From Neoarius graeffei (lineage: Eukaryota > Chordata > Actinopteri > Siluriformes > Ariidae), in assembly GCF_027579695.1 (NCBI RefSeq), contig NC_083582.1, positions 31,634,964-31,698,963 on the forward strand: 64,000 bases of DNA, in the 5' to 3' direction. Within the stretch, counting starts at the first letter, position 1, and every line of letters starts with the position of its first letter. Positions 37,801 to 49,262 of this stretch are shown here, piece by piece. The position numbers and the translations under genes were made by a program. The notes under the pieces were generated by a model. The model had not been told where the DNA came from, searched no databases, and was given only the letters and a program-made list of their open reading frames with translations.

Positions 37801-38581
37801 AGCTGGGGCAGCACGGTGGTGTAGTGGTTAGCGCTGTCGCCTCACAGCAAGAAGGTCCGGGTTCGAGCCCCGTGGCCGGCAAGGGCCTTTCTGTGTGGGG
37901 TTTGCATGTTGTCTGCGTGGGTTTCCTCCGGGTGCTCCAGTTTCCCCCACAGTCCAAAGACATGCAGGTTAAGCCCCGTCTACACGATCATACATTTGTC
38001 CAAAACATTATCATACAAATGTATGATGATGTTCAAGTTTGTATGATCATGTTGTGGATTTCTGTCCACACGATCATACATTCTCTTCCTTGGGGGTTGC
38101 CATTTTGTATGTCACATGACAGGCAGTGTAGATCACATAACCCGAATTAACAATCTGATTGGTGGATGACCCAAAATGTTGTAAGATGTTGTGAACATTT
38201 GTTGGAAAGTAGAAACACGATTCTAAAAATTTGAACAACATCATACAACGTCATACAAGTATGACGTTGTTCAAGTTTGTTGGGAAAACCGTCCACACGA
38301 TTATACATTTGTCCATGAACATCATCATACATTTGTATGACGATGTCCATGGACAAATGTATGATCATGTAGACGGGGCTTTAGGTTAACTGGTGACTCT
38401 AAATTGACCATAGGTGTGAATGTGAGTGTGAATGGTTGACTGTGTCTATGTGTCAGCCCTGTGATGGCCTGGCGACTTGTCCAGGGTGTACCCCGCCTTT
38501 CGCCCATAGTCAGCTGGGATAGGCTCCAGCTTGCCTGCGACCCTGTAGAACAGGATAAAGCAGCTAGAGATAATGAGATTA
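37801..38581 (+). mobile_element. V-SINE interrupted by a MITE
   Basis: GATGTTTC at 37793-37800 and 38582-38589 is its target duplication. The SINE is complete but split at 37981/38381 by the MITE. Confidence 0.85.
37982..38380. mobile_element. MITE with AGCCCCGTCTACA ends and TTA target
   Basis: Terminal inverted repeats of more than 30 bp (AGCCCCGTCTACACGATCAT.. on both ends), TTA at 37979-37981 and 38381-38383. 399 bp, with several internal copies of ATCATACATTTGT in both orientations. Confidence 0.88.
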
Positions 38582-39078
38582 GATGTTTCGGTTGCCTTGG
38601 ACTGTGATCGGCAAATGTTGCTGCAAATCAGAACTGTCATGGATAGTCTGCCTGGAGTTGGGAATCCACCTCCATTACCCCCATTTGTGCGCCGCTTACC
38701 TTCCCTTGGTCTATCGCTACAGCATGACTGGAGGAGGAAGTTTATGTCATCAGCCAAGAAACACTGCAAATGGAGGAGACGTGGATCTAGGGCAGGTTCC
38801 CAAGTTAAACTCCGGCACCGTTGGAAGCAAGTTCTTGCTGTCAACTCTCAGGGCTGTCCTGACGTGGGTCATCCTGTGCTGCTCCCGTATGGTGTCCAGC
38901 TGGGAAGGTTATTCCCTGCTTGGCCTAGGGGTAGTCCTGTCAGAACATCATATCTGCGGGCACTGATTCCGGATGCCCCCTGTGGATTTCTAAGCATGGA
39001 TTTACCTCGTCGGCGCTTTGGAGATGTCAGGGCTGTTGTGGACTGCTCTGACCCTTTGAGCGCACAACTTCCTGCTCC

Positions 39079-40105
39079 TTGAACTCTTCCTTTTCATCTG
39101 TGAAAATATGCTTGGTAAATGCCTGCTCTATTGCAAACAAGGCTTATGTCCTAAATGACTTGTTTACTAGGGAGAACTTGGACTTTCTGTTTGTGACAGA
39201 AATGTGGCAACAGAACATGGAGTTTATTCACCTAAATGCCCTGCAGACTGCTCCTACACTGGATCTCCACGCCTGTCAGGCCGCGGTGGAGGTCTAGCTG
39301 TGGTGTGGAAGTCTCGCTATGTCTGCCATTTGGTGAGCACGAAAACCTTTTCTACTTTCGAGCTGCAACTCACTAATGTTGGGCGGTCCAGGCCATTCTA
39401 TTGTGCCTTAATTTACCGTCTTCCTGGTTCGGCTACTCAGTTTTTATCAGAATTCTCGGACTTCCTGATCTCTTGTATCAAACTGGAAAATTTGTTGTTA
39501 CTTGGTGACTTTAACCTGCACATTGATGATTGTGAAAACGGCGCTGCAAATGAGTTTCTAAGTATTACTAAGTCGCACAATTTAATACAGCATGTTATTG
39601 GCGCAACTCACTCTGGTGGTCATACGTTGGACCTTGTTTTCTCTATCGGTCTTAGCATTATGAATACTTGTTGTGAAGACCTGATGATAAGTGATCACAA
39701 GAGTATATTTTTTAATCTTTCTGTATCTATTGATCCTCCATGCAGTGAAAGAATGATGCGCTTTCGCTCTATCACACAGAAATCTGTGAATCGCTTCTCT
39801 TCAAATTTTAGAGGGGACTTTATTTTAGGTTGTAATGATGTTGAACTCTTGCTGCAATCCTTCAATGAACAATGTTTTTCTGTTTTGGATAAAGTGGCTC
39901 CACTAAAAGTTCAGTCAAAGGCCATCTTTAATCCCTGTCCATGGATATTGGATGATGTCCGTTGTTTAAGGAGAAAGTGTCGTAAGACTGAGCGCCTATG
40001 GAAAATCACTGGACTTGAAGTACATCGTTTGTACTTAAAGGAGCTCAGGCACTCTCTGAATAGCTTAATTAGGGAGAGTCGGTCTGCCTACTTTGCCAAC
40101 TTAAT
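39079..40105 (+). pseudogene. LINE endonuclease domain (APE type)
   Basis: KICLVNACSIANKAYVLNDL, TEMW (usual TETW), then after a shift near 39200: LLLLGDFNLHID, HTLDLVFS and SDHKSIFF, which are the APE-type catalytic motifs. The frame is open to the SINE insertion at 40105. Confidence 0.85.
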
Positions 40106-40484
40106 CTCATCTCATCTCATCTCATTATCTCTAGCCGCTTTATCCTTCTACAGGGTCGCAGGCAAGCTGGAGCCTATCCCAGCTGACTACGGGCGAAAGA
40201 CGGGGTACACCCTGGACAAGTCGCCAGGTCATCACAGGGCTGACACATAGACACAGACAACCATTCACGCTCACATTCACACCTACGGTCAATTTAGAGT
40301 CACCAGTTAACCTAACCTGCATGTCTTTGGACTGTGGGGGAAACCGGAGCACCCAAAGGAAACCCATGCAGACATGAGGAGAACATGCAAACTCCGCACA
40401 GAAAGGCCCTCGTCGGCCATGGGGCTCGAACCCGGACCTTCTTGCTGTGAGGCGACAGCACTAACCACTACACCACCGTGCCGC
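40106..40484 (-). mobile_element. V-SINE within LINE ORF2 (first of a pair)
   Basis: Minus-strand copy: tail CATCTCATCTC on the left, head ending CACCGTGCCGCC on the right. Confidence 0.88.
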
Positions 40485-40485
40485 C

Positions 40486-40880
40486 GCCTCATCTCATCTC
40501 ATCTCATTATCTCTAGCCGCTTTATCCTGTTCTACAGGGTCGCAGGCAAGCTGGAGCCTATCCCAGCTGACTACGGGCGAAAGGCAGGGTACACCCTGGA
40601 CAAGTCGCCAGGTCATCACAGGGCTGACACATAGACACAGACAACCATTCACACTCACATTCACACCTACGGTCAATTTAGAGTCACCAGTTAACCTAAC
40701 CTGCATGTCTTTGGACTGTGGGGGAAACCGGAGCACCCGGAGGAAACCCACGCGGACATGGGGAGAACATGCAAACTCCGCACAGAAAGGCCCTCACCGG
40801 CCACGGGGCTCAAACCTGGACCTTCTTGCTGTGAGGCTACAGTGCTAACCACTACACCACCATGCCGCCCCGTGCCGCCG
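40486..40880 (-). mobile_element. V-SINE within LINE ORF2 (second of a pair)
   Basis: Same orientation, directly abutting the first copy, with a duplicated CCGTGCCGCC at its head end. Confidence 0.88.
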
Positions 40881-40889
40881 CCTTTTCAT

Positions 40890-42434
40890 CCTATTAATTT
40901 TAATGACCTACAAAATTTGGTCAAGAAAATGAAATAATCCTCCAGTCCCCAAGACATAATTCCACCCTTCTTATTCACTAAAGTCCTATCTACCATTGGA
41001 CCTGTAGTGACAGCTATTATTAATTTGTCATTGGCTACAGGGTGTGTCCCATCTTCCTTTAAGCATGCCACTATACAGTCCATTGTAAAAAAGCCCAATT
41101 TGGACCCTGCTGAGCTCAAGAATTATAGGCCCATATCTACATTACCGTTTTTATCCAAAATTCTGGAAAAAGTTGTAGCCAACCAACTCACAGCCTTACT
41201 AGACAGTCACAGTCTTTATGATAAATTTCAATCTGGTTTTCGGAAATGTCATTCAACTGAAACTGGCCTTTTAAGGGTCACTGATGACATTCAAATGGCT
41301 GCAGATGCAGGTGAATGCTCTGTACTTGTGCTCCTTGACCTTAGCTCTGCTTTTGACACTGTAGACCATCACATTCTGATTAAGAGGCTACGTGACTGGG
41401 TGGGCATCTCAGGGATTGCATTAGACTGGTTTACCTCTTATCTTACTGGTAGGAGTTTTAATGTTTCCATAGGGGACTTTCTTTCCTCTTCCTCTCCTCT
41501 CTCTTGTGGTGTCTCGCAGGGGTCAGTTCTGGGCCCACTCCTTTTTACACTGTACATGTTACCGCTGGGTCATATTATAAATAGTTTTAATATCACTTAT
41601 CATATGTACGCAGATGATTTACAACTTCATTTTAATTTTAAACCCAAGGAGGCGTCAAGGCTCTCTAGGCTCCTAGGCTGCCTAGATGCCATCAAGGAGT
41701 GGATGGCAAGAAATTTTTTGCAGCTGAACACTGGTAAAACAGAGGTGTTAATATTTGCTCCTGATAATGTTACACCTGAGATTATACAGAATATTGGGCC
41801 TTATTCACCTTTTGTTCGGTCCAGTCTGAGAAATCTAGGGGTGACTTTTGATAAGTCCTTGTCTTTCAAAACACATATCAAACAGTTAAGCAAATCATGT
41901 TTTTTTCATCTGCGTAACATTAGTAAACTGAGATTTATGGGGTCTTACACAGAATTAGAGATGCTTCTTCATGCTTTCATCTCTTCCCGCATTGATTATT
42001 GTAATGCTCTTTTCCCTTAACAAATCTGTCCTCTCTTGCTTACAGTCCATTCAAAATGCTGCTGCTAGGCTACTTACTAAGTCAAGCAGATACTCCCACT
42101 TTACTCCCATTCTCAGCTCCCTTCACTGACTTCCTGTACAGTACAGAATTCAGTTTAAAATTCTCACTATCACTTATAGAACACTACATGGCCAGGCCCC
42201 TGCCTATTTAGCAGACTTAATTCACCCCCATATACCGGCACGCTCTCTCAGGTCTGACAATCAAAACCTTTTGTCTGTCCCACGTACTCGTCTAAAAACC
42301 CGTGGTGACCGTGCGTTTGAGACAGTTGCTCCTAAATTGTGGAATGCCCTACCTATTCATCTTAGGTTTGCTGTCTCTGTAGACTGTTTTAAAAGGCAGC
42401 TAAAGACACACTTTTTTAAACTAGTTTTTGATTA
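40890..42434 (+). pseudogene. LINE reverse transcriptase and C-terminal domain
   Basis: Open from 41007 to 42020: KNYRPISTLPFLSKILEKVV, motif A SSAFDTVDH, motif B SQGSVLGPLLF, motif C YADDLQLHF (both Asp kept), then the thumb. After the stop at 42018 another frame gives NAAARLLTKSSRYSHFTPIL.. to FKLVFD with one internal stop. Confidence 0.88.
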
Positions 42435-42621
42435 ACATTGTATACCTATTGCTTCATTATCTGTGACTATGTCTCATTGTGTTATTATGTTACTGTGTTT
42501 TAGCCTTTTAATTTTTCTGTTATTGTGAAGCACTTTGTGACTGTTTTGTCTGGGAAAAGCGCTATATAAATACATTTTACTTACTTACTTATTTCTTTCG
42601 GGTGATCAATGCGTCTTTCTC

Positions 42622-42758
42622 ATCTCATCTCATTCATCTCATTATCTCTAGCCGCTTTATCTTTCTACAGGGTCGCAGGCAAGCTGGAGCCTATCCCAGC
42701 TGACTATGGGCGAAAGGCGGGGTACACCCTGGACAAGTCGCCAGGTCATCACAGGGCT
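42622..42758 (-). mobile_element. 5'-truncated V-SINE with 12-bp target duplication
   Basis: TGCGTCTTTCTC occurs at 42610-42621 and 42759-42770. Only the 3' part and the tail are present. Confidence 0.9.
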
Positions 42759-42770
42759 TGCGTCTTTCTC

Positions 42771-43937
42771 TTTCAAAATTTTCTGAAAATCTTCTGTATT
42801 TAACGAAGCAAACCTGGCAGTCATGTTTGTTTACAAATTGTCACAGTCACTCGCTAGCGTGGAAGTTTTACGTCTCCGATGTGTGACGTCATGTTGTCTT
42901 GACAACCATGCAATATCGTAAACCATATTCAACGCTCATTCTCCATTGGGTAGAGTGACGTAATACATGTAGGATAAGCGATATGCTAACAATATTGCAT
43001 GCTGTCAAACCATATGAATGAAACCCACTAGAAGGAAATAGAATGCATGTTTTTATTCCATCAAAAAAGTGTGTATAATAATCAATGTTATTCACTTCAC
43101 CTGTCATTGGTCATAATGTTATGGCTGATCGGTGTATGTACGTTATGTAACATACATACATGTAACATACTAGGCTATATAACATTGTGTAAAGGAGATC
43201 CTATGCTTCACGCATGATTGCACAAAGGTTTTAATTTTTCTTATAAAGCCAGATGTATTTAATAGTTTATTTGATGTAACATTATAATGTTGCATATTTT
43301 TCCCAGGAACACAAGCAAATCTGGGGCAGAGCCATACAAATATAGATAAAATACAAATAGTTGGAAATATGGTGGTTTATGAATTTGACTACTGTTGCTT
43401 CTATTTTTAACCTGTGGCAGAAAAATTGTGGGTGGAAAGTAGCATTATTGTTAGGGTTACTTCAATGTTACATGGTTGCTTTTCCATGGTTAGCCTATAT
43501 GCGACCTTGTGGCTTTCCATTATGTATCTATTGAGAATTTATATTGGCTTATGCAAGTTAAAAATAGCGTATCACTTCCAGTTACTGTAGCTGAAGGCTG
43601 ACCTTCTTAAGAAATCTGCAAAGACTATTACCTCACATCTACCTACACATGTCATTTTTATTTTGGCACACCCAAGCAAGCAGTGGAAACAAAACTTTCT
43701 TTAATGCTGATGAACTAAATAAACCACCTGATGGCTAATGTAAGGACATGGTGCAACATTCAAATGTTCTCACCACTGGTAGAGAGACCAGATAAATACT
43801 GGGCTATTCTTATCTTCTACAGAGTAGTATTACTAGTGCATAAATCATGAATCCTGTGTACGCGTTACAGTTTATATCTGAGTAGTTTCAAATACTTTAC
43901 TTTTCATTTTAGTGTACTAAAGTTCAATCATCTATAT
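42771..43937. other. Unclassified DNA beyond the nested cluster
   Basis: Apart from the Tc1 right end (43076-43134) no family or gene is recognisable. 42830-42990 has several CG-containing motifs that look transposon-derived, but I cannot name the family. Confidence 0.4.
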
Positions 43938-44997
43938 CACTGTTTCTCAACCACTGAATCATGGCCCATTAATGGGCCATGAAGTGCCATCTCATGGGCC
44001 ACAATTTTTTTTTTTTTTTTCAAATTTGAAGCCTAATACTAAATAGTTCAGAATGTGGTAGTATACCAAATCCAGTAGCTGGTTCGCCAAACATTTTCCA
44101 AGTGGAATAAATACATTTATGGGTAAATTAAGAAGAACAAGCTTTTATTTTTGTCACATTCCTCTACATTTAAGTTAAATATGGATAAATTATATGGATC
44201 TGTGATTCCTGCCGGAAGAGAAGAGCAGGGAGGATTGAGAATCGAGCAGCTGTGGTTTGTTTACACCTGATACTAAAACTTGTAGCATCCAAGTGACTAT
44301 TGCAAAGACGTGTACAAAAAGCCCAGAAATTCCTCCTTCCCCAGGCAAAACCGATACAGGATTTATCTTGTAGTCTCCTGATCCCCAGATCTTTAACCCA
44401 GCCACATATAAAAGTTGTACGCCTCCATGCTCTTCCAGGTTTTCATCTGTTTGTCCATGTAGAACAATGTCTGCAGCACCAGGTAGTTTGAGATGTCGGG
44501 GAACTCAACGGAAGGATAATTTTCCAACTCGCACGGAAAATCCTTCTTTGTTAGCATGTAAGGATCTATCCCATTGAGTGGTTTCTATATCCACTTCTTT
44601 TGAGTGTACCTCTTGGTTTTAATAACTTGCTTGTTTGCCATACACAAATATGGCAATAAGCTCTTGTGTTAATGGATCAGACTCCACTTTTGGATCAGTA
44701 ATCCCTTTTGACTGAGAATGCCCTGCATGCATGGTTTGGCTTCTGGCAAATCCATACAGTTTTAAATACAATGCCTACAATTTAAAAAAAAATGATTGCA
44801 TTTATTTAATTCCTGGGCTCCCATCTGTAGCAGGGAGTGATGTTGCATCCCATTAATACACTTTACAATAGATTATTCGATTCTAATAGAATAGATGAGC
44901 CAAAATAATTGGGGATCTTTTTTAAAATGGGCCCCGACTCAGTACAAGTACTGTATGAATAGGTGGGCCTCAAAGCAGGAAAGGTTGAGAACCCCTG
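43938..44997. mobile_element. hAT-type element carrying a SWIM/YqaJ-type gene remnant
   Basis: Ends CACTGTTTCTCAACC and, reversed, CAGGGGTTCTCAACC; target ATCTATAT (43930-43937) and ATCTTTAT (44998-45005), one mismatch. The right 300 bp match the hAT element at 1504 in the opposite direction. At 44640-44330, minus strand, lies MANKQVIKTKRYTQKKW.. then GIDPYMLTKKDF and PSVEFPDISNYLVLQT, with two stops. Confidence 0.75.
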
Positions 44998-45030
44998 ATC
45001 TTTATGACATTATATATTTTATCCCTTTAT

Positions 45031-45799
45031 TAGGGATGTCCCGATCCGATCACGTGATCGGAAATCGGGCCCGATCACATGGTTTCAGACTCGATCGAAA
45101 TCGGGCATTGCCTCCCGATCAGGGATCGGATATATATCTATATAATATATTCTCATTTTTAACACATCAATAACTATGCGTTGGCACAGAGTGAGACCAG
45201 ACCTCTTGTCTCAACACAGCAACATCAACGCGTGCGGCATGACATCACTTTGTAGCAGAGACACTATTGGTTATTGGCTGCCCGTTGCCGGCAAAGTTGA
45301 ACACGGAAGCAGTTCGAAGCGGAAAGCAAAGCATGAGATCATTTTTTTTTTTTTTTTGTTGGATGACAAAAGAAACGGGCTCAAACCTGAAAGGGTAGAA
45401 ATGCTTGTTTTCATCAAGAAAAACGTTCATTTCCTTAATTGAAATTACTGTACACCACTGAGAGATGCGTTCTTAAAAGCAAATTACCGGCACTGTGGCA
45501 CTTTTTTTTTTTTTTTGTTTACATTCCTGCCAGGTATTTTAAGGTTATTTTTTAAAATTTGTTATTTATTGTTCAAACTGCCTCACGTAAGTGCTCTGTT
45601 TGCTAACGGAGTTGCTGGATGTTAAAATAAGGTGTTAAATAAAAAATGAGGAACATCCTGGATCCGTTTCTTTCCTCGTCTTTATTATTTTTTATGGATT
45701 ATAAGAAGTATCGGATCGGGACTCGGTATCGGCAGATACTCAAAATCAAATGATCGGTATCGGATCGGAGGGCAAAAAAACCTGATCGGGACATCCCTA
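45031..45799. mobile_element. hAT MITE with TAGGGATGTCCCGATC ends
   Basis: Perfect 8-bp target CCCTTTAT at 45023-45030 and 45800-45807. Inverted ends TAGGGATGTCCCGATC. Rich in GATCGG repeats. No transposase. Confidence 0.92.
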
Positions 45800-45820
45800 C
45801 CCTTTATATTAATTCTCACT

Positions 45821-46198
45821 GGACGGCACAGTGGTGTAGTGGTTAGCGCTGTTGCCTCACAGCAAGAAGGTCCAGGTTCGAGCCCCGTGGCCAGCGAGGG
45901 CCTTTCTGTGCGGAGTTTGCATGTTCTCCCCGTGTCCGCGTGGGTTTCCTCTGGGTGCTCCGGTTTCCTCCACAGTCCAAAGACATGCAGGTTAGGTTAA
46001 CTGGTGACTCTAAATTGACCATAGGTGTGAATGTGAGTGTGAATGGTTGTCTGTGTCTATGTCTCAGCCCTGTGATGACCTGGCGACTTGTCCAGGGTGT
46101 ACCCCGCCTTTCGCCCATAGTCAGCTGGGATAGGCTCCAGCTTGCCTGCGACCCTGTAGAACAGGATAAAGCGGCTAGAGATAATGAGATGAGATGAG
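45821..46198 (+). mobile_element. V-SINE with 13-bp target duplication
   Basis: ATTAATTCTCACT at 45808-45820 and 46199-46211. Full length, plus strand, little diverged. Confidence 0.92.
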
Positions 46199-46211
46199 AT
46201 TAATTCTCACT

Positions 46212-46744
46212 TTCTCACATAGCTTCAGGCCTAGTACTGAGAACTGAAAAACCTCTAATCATCTACTGGAATTTAGGCTCAGATTATCAGTAAGTAGATA
46301 ACTGATGCATAGATAGTTCTGTAATGTAGAGTTACAATTAATAAAACTAAAATAATACTTCAGTATTTTTAGAGAAATACTTTCTGCACTACACTTTTGG
46401 CAAAAAATGGTCCCTTGTCTATTGGTTCTATATAGAACATGCCGTGTGCTATGAAATAAAGCACACTTTGTTCATTTTACTTATTCAAAATGGATTTTGA
46501 TATCACAATGCCATTATTGTATTTTATGTAGACCACTAAACTCATAATTTAACTTACTGCATTCCTCTTATTATGATGCAATTGTGTCTACAATGTTCTA
46601 TGGTGAGTATGAGGATAACAAGCATGTGCCTGCTCTTGATATAAGTCAGTATTTCAACAGAAAATGTACAAAATCCCTATACAAAGAATAAAAAGCTAAT
46701 TAAAGGAAATTAAAGTACTTTTCAAACTTAGATATTATCACTTT
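46212..46744. other. Intergenic DNA without recognisable features
   Basis: AT-rich. No repeat family or frame that I can support. Confidence 0.45.
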
Positions 46745-47643
46745 TATATTGTATATTATGTATACTCGTGGAACACTTTATCATGAACACCTGTACACCG
46801 ACTCATTCATGCAATTATCTAATCAGCCCATCATGTGGAAGCAGTGCAATGCACAAAATCATACAGATACGGACTAGCAGCTTTGGGTAACATGCATATC
46901 AAACATCAGAATGGGGAAAAGCTGTGATCTCTGTGATTTTGACTGTGGCATGATTGTTGGTGCCAGATGGGCTGTTTTGAATATTTCTATAACTGCTGTA
47001 TTGTTTGCTCAGAATGGTGCAATAAAGCAAAAACATCCAGTGAGCGGCAGTTCTGCAAATGGAAATGCCTTGTTGATGAAAGAGGTCACCGGAGAATGGC
47101 CAGACTGGTTGGAGTTGACAGAAAGGCTACAGTAACTCAGATAGCCACTCTGTACAATTGTGGTGAGCAGAAAAGCATCTCATAATGCACAACATGTCGA
47201 ACCTTGAGGTGGATGAGCTACAACAGCAGAAGACCACATCGGGTTCCACTTATGGAATGTTTTCTTGGTACACTTTGGGTCCATTAATACTGGTCAACCA
47301 TTGTTTGAATGCCAAAGTCTATTAGAGTATTGTTAATGATCACGTGCATCCCTTCATGGCCAAAATTTACCATTTTTAATGGCTGATTCCAGTATGATAA
47401 CACACCATGTAACAAAGCAAACGTCATCTCAAACTGTTTTCAAGAACATGACAGTGAGTTCATTGTTTTTCACTGGTCTTCCCAGTTACCAGAAGAACAT
47501 GTGGTAGAACAGGAGATTCGCAGCATTAAGGTACATCTGAAACATCTGCAGGAATTGCATGATACAATCATGTCAACATGGACCAGAATCTCAAAGGAAT
47601 GCTTCCAATATCTTGTGGATCTATTGCTCCTAATAAAGTGTTT
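46745..47643 (+). mobile_element. Tc1-like element with large internal deletions
   Basis: The transposase starts at 46911 (MGKSCDLCDFDCGMIVGARW). Later pieces VEQEIRSIKVHLKHLQELHD and TWTRISKECFQ (about 47500-47610) are its C-terminus. The catalytic middle is mostly deleted. The ends carry GTGGAACAC.. and CCTAATAAAGTG. Confidence 0.75.
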
Positions 47644-47686
47644 GGTGAATTTAAGTAACATTGTAGTGTTAGATATTATTTATTAT

Positions 47687-48301
47687 TATATCCACATTCA
47701 CTGGATATGAGCACTCGCGTACTCTGATTGGCTAATCTTCTGTACTATAAGGATATCAGCTCATATACGTGAGTAGAGAAAAACAAAATGGCAGAGCGTT
47801 TTGCTGAACCAACCAAATATGAAATAAAAACTCTACTTGAAAACAAACTCCCAAAAACTACAAAAAAGCGACAAAATATGGAATGAAAGTATTTGATGGT
47901 AAGAATGTCTTTTTTATTTTTCAAGAATTATTATTATAGCATTTTTCACAAATTGCTCCTGTCATTTCACTGGTTTGTTTACATTCTTCATCTTTAAGCA
48001 TTAAAATTTGTTGAATTTTTTTAGATGGGTTGAAAAGCTCAAAGAAGTTTGAAATTACAAAACTGAAATGTCTGAGGAAGAATTAAATAAATGTCTAAAG
48101 CTATTCTATACCTCAGCAAGACAGCACTTTCTACAAAATAAACAACACTAAAGTCAATTCATGCAGTCATCGATAGGTTTTTAAGAAGTCCACCTAAGCA
48201 GAAAATGATTTTGTCAGACATTTTGAATAAAGTTTTTATTTATCGAATTTGCAAAAAATAAAAATGCTCTGTTTCTCAAAATCTAGTGAATGTGGATAGA
48301 A
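47687..48301. mobile_element. MITE-like element, TATCCACATTCACT ends
   Basis: TATCCACATTCACTGGATAT on the left and, reversed, TATCCACATTCACTAGATTT on the right. No coding frame. Class unknown. Confidence 0.5.
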
Positions 48302-49002
48302 TAAAACAGTTATTCCACTCAATCTTGTCATACATGGCTTATAGACAACTCGGCGCTACGCACCTCATTGGCTATCAGCTCATGTACGACTCAATTTCAT
48401 GGAATAATTGTTAAATATTTTAAATAATAAAATATTACTAACACTATGAATATGCTTAACTTAATTACATCGTTAATCTTTAATAATTAAGCTTTCTAAA
48501 CATCCACATATGTATCTCTTTACTCAGAATATGTCTTCTTCCTGTTTAGCTGGTTGTTCTACCTTACATGTGCTTAATTATTTTTCTCAACAAATATGTA
48601 GCATGACTATGTTTAATTTTGTAAAAACTGAGTTAACCTCACTGTCTTTGTTAAGCAATATGATTCATTACTTTTACACAGTGTAGATTGGATTGTAGAG
48701 TGTATAATAACTGACCTTGTTGAGGCAAGTGCTACATGATTTGAACTCCACGTATAAAGAAGCATTTTTCTGAACTGCAAAGAAGTTAAGGACTTAAAGA
48801 AAGAATTCTACACATTTGGAATATATTCAATATACTGTATATAATATGTCTGTATATAAATAACTATTGTCCGTACTAAAGAAACTTTGAAACAACGTTT
48901 TTTAAGAGGGTAGGTTGGATCGAGGTGGTATAATGTCTTTTGACCACTGTTAATGTTATTTTTTTCCAGACTATGACTTAGACCTTATGCTTGAATGGTT
49001 TA
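48302..49002. other. DNA upstream of cd79b
   Basis: AT-rich, no frames. Probably contains the start site region of cd79b near its right end. Confidence 0.5.
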
Positions 49003-49010
49003 ATTTGCAT
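49003..49010 (+). promoter_or_regulatory. Octamer motif ATTTGCAT upstream of cd79b
   Basis: A perfect Oct-factor octamer 200 bp before the cd79b start codon. Octamers drive B-cell promoters, including that of mammalian CD79B. A (CT)n run (49089-49125) lies between it and the ATG. Use in fish is inferred. Confidence 0.6.
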
Positions 49011-49085
49011 AATGCCCAGGGAGTAAAACTTACTCTATGACTGCTTAGTGATATCAACCTCCTTGATAGTACAGGGAGGGCTATA

Positions 49086-49125
<40 letters not shown>

Positions 49126-49210
49126 ACATTCTCTTCTTTATGAAATTCATCTCATACACACTGTTGTGCATGTCAGAGTTTCTTGGATGAAAGTCCAACT
49201 CAATGAGATC

Positions 49211-49262
49211 ATGAACTACATGCTTTTCAGTTGTTTTCTGCTGTTGATGGTAAACCTCTCAG
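49211..49262 (+). CDS. cd79b: cd79b exon 1 (signal peptide)
   Basis: ATG at 49211, 17 codons plus one base, donor GTAAGA. The start is chosen because a signal peptide follows at once; a second Met is at codon 4. Confidence 0.85.

Larger units (their letters stand above)
37655..42600 (+). mobile_element. L2/CR1-like LINE, long, ORF2 split by SINEs
   Basis: Endonuclease at 39079-40105, reverse transcriptase at 40890-42020 and a C-terminal tail in another frame to 42434. The 3' end reads GCGCTATATAAATACATTTT then (CTTA)n near 42590. The 5' end is approximate, upstream of a SINE with its own target duplication. ORF1 is not recognisable. Two V-SINEs between endonuclease and RT, plus frameshifts, make it inactive. 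Confidence 0.85.
36777..43134 (+). mobile_element. Tc1-like element, outermost member of a nested cluster
   Basis: Left end CATCGATCAGCCATAACATT, right end reversed CACCGATCAGCCATAACATT, both next to TA, with over 50 bp of similarity. The transposase start is recognisable at 36925 (the family's GKRKDL..FDKG..MARRLG) but is shifted and stopped. At 37237-37465 the same segment recurs inverted, giving a fold-back. A LINE, SINEs and MITEs fill the interior. Confidence 0.75.

Noticed and set aside
37801..37880. tRNA gene (A and B boxes at several sites)
   Set aside because: These are the heads of V-SINEs; they are followed by the SINE core and do not fold as a full tRNA.
38147..38368. Frame across the MITE at 37982-38380
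   Set aside because: It follows the inverted repeats of the MITE and has no conserved domain.
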